This document shows positions 5,993-7,296 of a stretch of 7,296 nt of DNA, one piece after another. Source of the stretch: an uncultured Eubacteriales bacterium. Lineage in GTDB: Bacteria > Bacillota > Clostridia > Lachnospirales > Lachnospiraceae. Below the pieces are notes generated by a model. It searched no databases. It saw only the letters and a program-made list of their open reading frames with translations, and was not told the origin of the DNA. The stretch spans positions 1 through 7,296 of the forward strand of contig OMSP01000059.1 in the NCBI GenBank assembly GCA_900313775.1, read 5' to 3'. The first letter of the stretch is position 1, and the number at the start of each line of letters is the position of its first letter. Made by a program: the position numbers and the translations under genes.

Positions 5993-7296
5993 ATGACTGA
6001 TACATCCATTATCATCGTGCTGATCATAGCGCTTGTCGTATTGGTGCTTTCCGTCATCACGATCATTATCACCATTTCAAATAAAAAGCAGGACAAACGC
6101 GAAAAGGAGGCGATGATCCGCCGTCAGAATGAGATACGCGAGGAACTGCGCGATGATCTCTCTCAGTCCGAGCGCAACACGCGCGCTCACATAGACAGTG
6201 TGTTCAAAAACTACGGCGACGCGGTATCGGCCAATATCGGAGAAAAGCTGACCGGTATGTCCGACAAGATCAGAGATTTCCAGGATGTGCTCGGCGAGAG
6301 TTCCCGTCAGAATGAGCAGAAGCTGGATAATATCCGTACTTCGATGCGTGAGCAGCTCACTACGCTGACCAGGGAGAACAACGACCAGCTCGAGAAGATG
6401 AGGGAGACGGTCGATGAAAAGCTGCAGAAGACGCTGGAGGATCGTATCGGCCAGTCGTTTAAGAGAGTAAGTGAACAACTGGAGCAGGTTCATCGCAGTA
6501 TGGGAGAGATGCAGACACTGGCCAGCGGTGTCGGCGATTTAAAGAAGGTGCTTTCCAATGTCAAGACGCGCGGTATGCTCGGAGAAATGCAGCTCGGCAG
6601 TATCCTTGAGGAGATCCTTTCACCTGAGCAGTATGAAGCCAATGTGCGGACCAAGCGCAGCAGCAAGGACAATGTCGAATACGCGGTCAAACTTCCCGGT
6701 CAGGATAAGGAAATCCCAAGGATATGGCTGCCTATCGACTCTAAGTTCCCGGGGGAGACCTATCAGCAGCTGATCGATGCCGGTGAGAGCGGAGATCCCG
6801 CACTGCTGGATGCCGCGCAGAAAGAACTTCGAAAGCGGCTGAAGTCCGAAGCCAAGGATATCAGTGAAAAATACCTGGATCCTCCGTATACGACGAATTT
6901 CGGTATCATGTTCCTTCCGTTTGAGGGACTGTATGCCGAAGCGATCAGGATGGGTATGCTGGAGGAACTGCAGCGCACTTACCGCGTCAATATCGCGGGG
7001 CCTACGACCATGGCGGCCCTTCTCAACAGTCTGCAGATGGGATTCCGTACTCTCGCTATCCAAAAGCACTCCAACGAGGTCTGGAGCCTCTTGGCCGATG
7101 TCAAGAAGGAATTCACTACTTTTGAGAAGGTGCTGACCAAGGCTCGGGAGAACCTTAACCAGGTAGACAAAAACCTTGAGACGCTGGTCGGTGTACGCAC
7201 ACGCCAGATCAACCGAAAGCTGGATAAAGTAGAGAGTTTGGATTACACACCGGATGGAGACACTGTCCTGACCATAGCGCTCGAAAGTGATACATC
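5993..7296 (+). CDS. rmuC: DNA recombination protein RmuC, 3' end outside window
   Basis: From ATG 5993 the frame is open to the right edge (434 complete codons, no stop). RmuC is usually about 430-475 residues, so little is missing. GAAGG (5981-5985) lies 7 bases upstream. Residues 5-28 form one N-terminal membrane segment, then a long coiled-coil region (about 35-185, rich in Glu/Gln/Lys/Arg). The conserved RmuC core follows: KTRGMLGEMQLGSILEEIL from about 191, YEANV, LPIDSKFPGETYQ around Asp249, FGIMFLPFEGLYAEAI around 303-318, and NIAGPTTMAALLNSLQMGFR from 333, with a final helical part. RmuC was found in Escherichia coli as a factor limiting inversion at short inverted repeats; it is nuclease-like and membrane-tethered, but its biochemical activity is poorly defined. 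The usual Trp of the GxWGE motif is Leu here (GMLGE). It is divergent from the transporter with no functional link evident. Confidence 0.95.
   Translation, partial: MTDTSIIIVLIIALVVLVLSVITIIITISNKKQDKREKEAMIRRQNEIREELRDDLSQSERNTRAHIDSVFKNYGDAVSANIGEKLTGMSDKIRDFQDVLGESSRQNEQKLDNIRTSMREQLTTLTRENNDQLEKMRETVDEKLQKTLEDRIGQSFKRVSEQLEQVHRSMGEMQTLASGVGDLKKVLSNVKTRGMLGEMQLGSILEEILSPEQYEANVRTKRSSKDNVEYAVKLPGQDKEIPRIWLPIDSKFPGETYQQLIDAGESGDPALLDAAQKELRKRLKSEAKDISEKYLDPPYTTNFGIMFLPFEGLYAEAIRMGMLEELQRTYRVNIAGPTTMAALLNSLQMGFRTLAIQKHSNEVWSLLADVKKEFTTFEKVLTKARENLNQVDKNLETLVGVRTRQINRKLDKVESLDYTPDGDTVLTIALESDT

Overview
The window most resembles a low- to mid-GC Gram-positive anaerobe of the class Clostridia, probably Lachnospiraceae or a close relative. 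The reasons are strong AGGAGG-type ribosome sites, Rho-independent terminators at nearly every gene end, a clostridial-style secreted protein with an InlB B-repeat-like module and a C-terminal triple membrane anchor, a Firmicutes-type RmuC, and an L-box (lysine) riboswitch in front of an NhaC-family transporter. This placement is inferred from protein style; no marker gene is present to confirm it.

Left part (1-2740), plus strand: the C-terminal part of a transglutaminase-like protein with an intact Cys-His-Asp triad runs in from the left edge and ends before a terminator. It is followed by a 633-residue secreted, acidic, membrane-anchored surface protein and a strong bidirectional terminator.

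Middle (2761-4103): apt (adenine phosphoribosyltransferase, purine salvage) is on the minus strand as a single gene. It is divergent from an unrecognised 200-residue protein with two membrane segments. Each has its own -10 TATAAT in the 141-base gap between them. The 200-residue gene converges on the transporter gene through a shared hairpin terminator.

Right part (4104-7296): a minus-strand NhaC-family transporter is preceded by a complete regulatory leader. In order the leader holds a near-consensus promoter, a lysine riboswitch aptamer, a pairing that can act as antiterminator, an intrinsic terminator and a strong ribosome site. This makes the protein a probable lysine (or Na+/H+-coupled lysine) transporter rather than a plain Na+/H+ antiporter. 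Divergent from it is rmuC, which runs off the right edge; its putative -35 box lies on the opposite strand of the transporter's -35 box.

The genes look like ordinary, separately transcribed housekeeping and surface functions, with no mobile element, CRISPR array, tRNA or rRNA seen. I found no new multi-gene system. The most informative element is the lysine-riboswitch leader, whose complete on/off pairing scheme can be read from the sequence.
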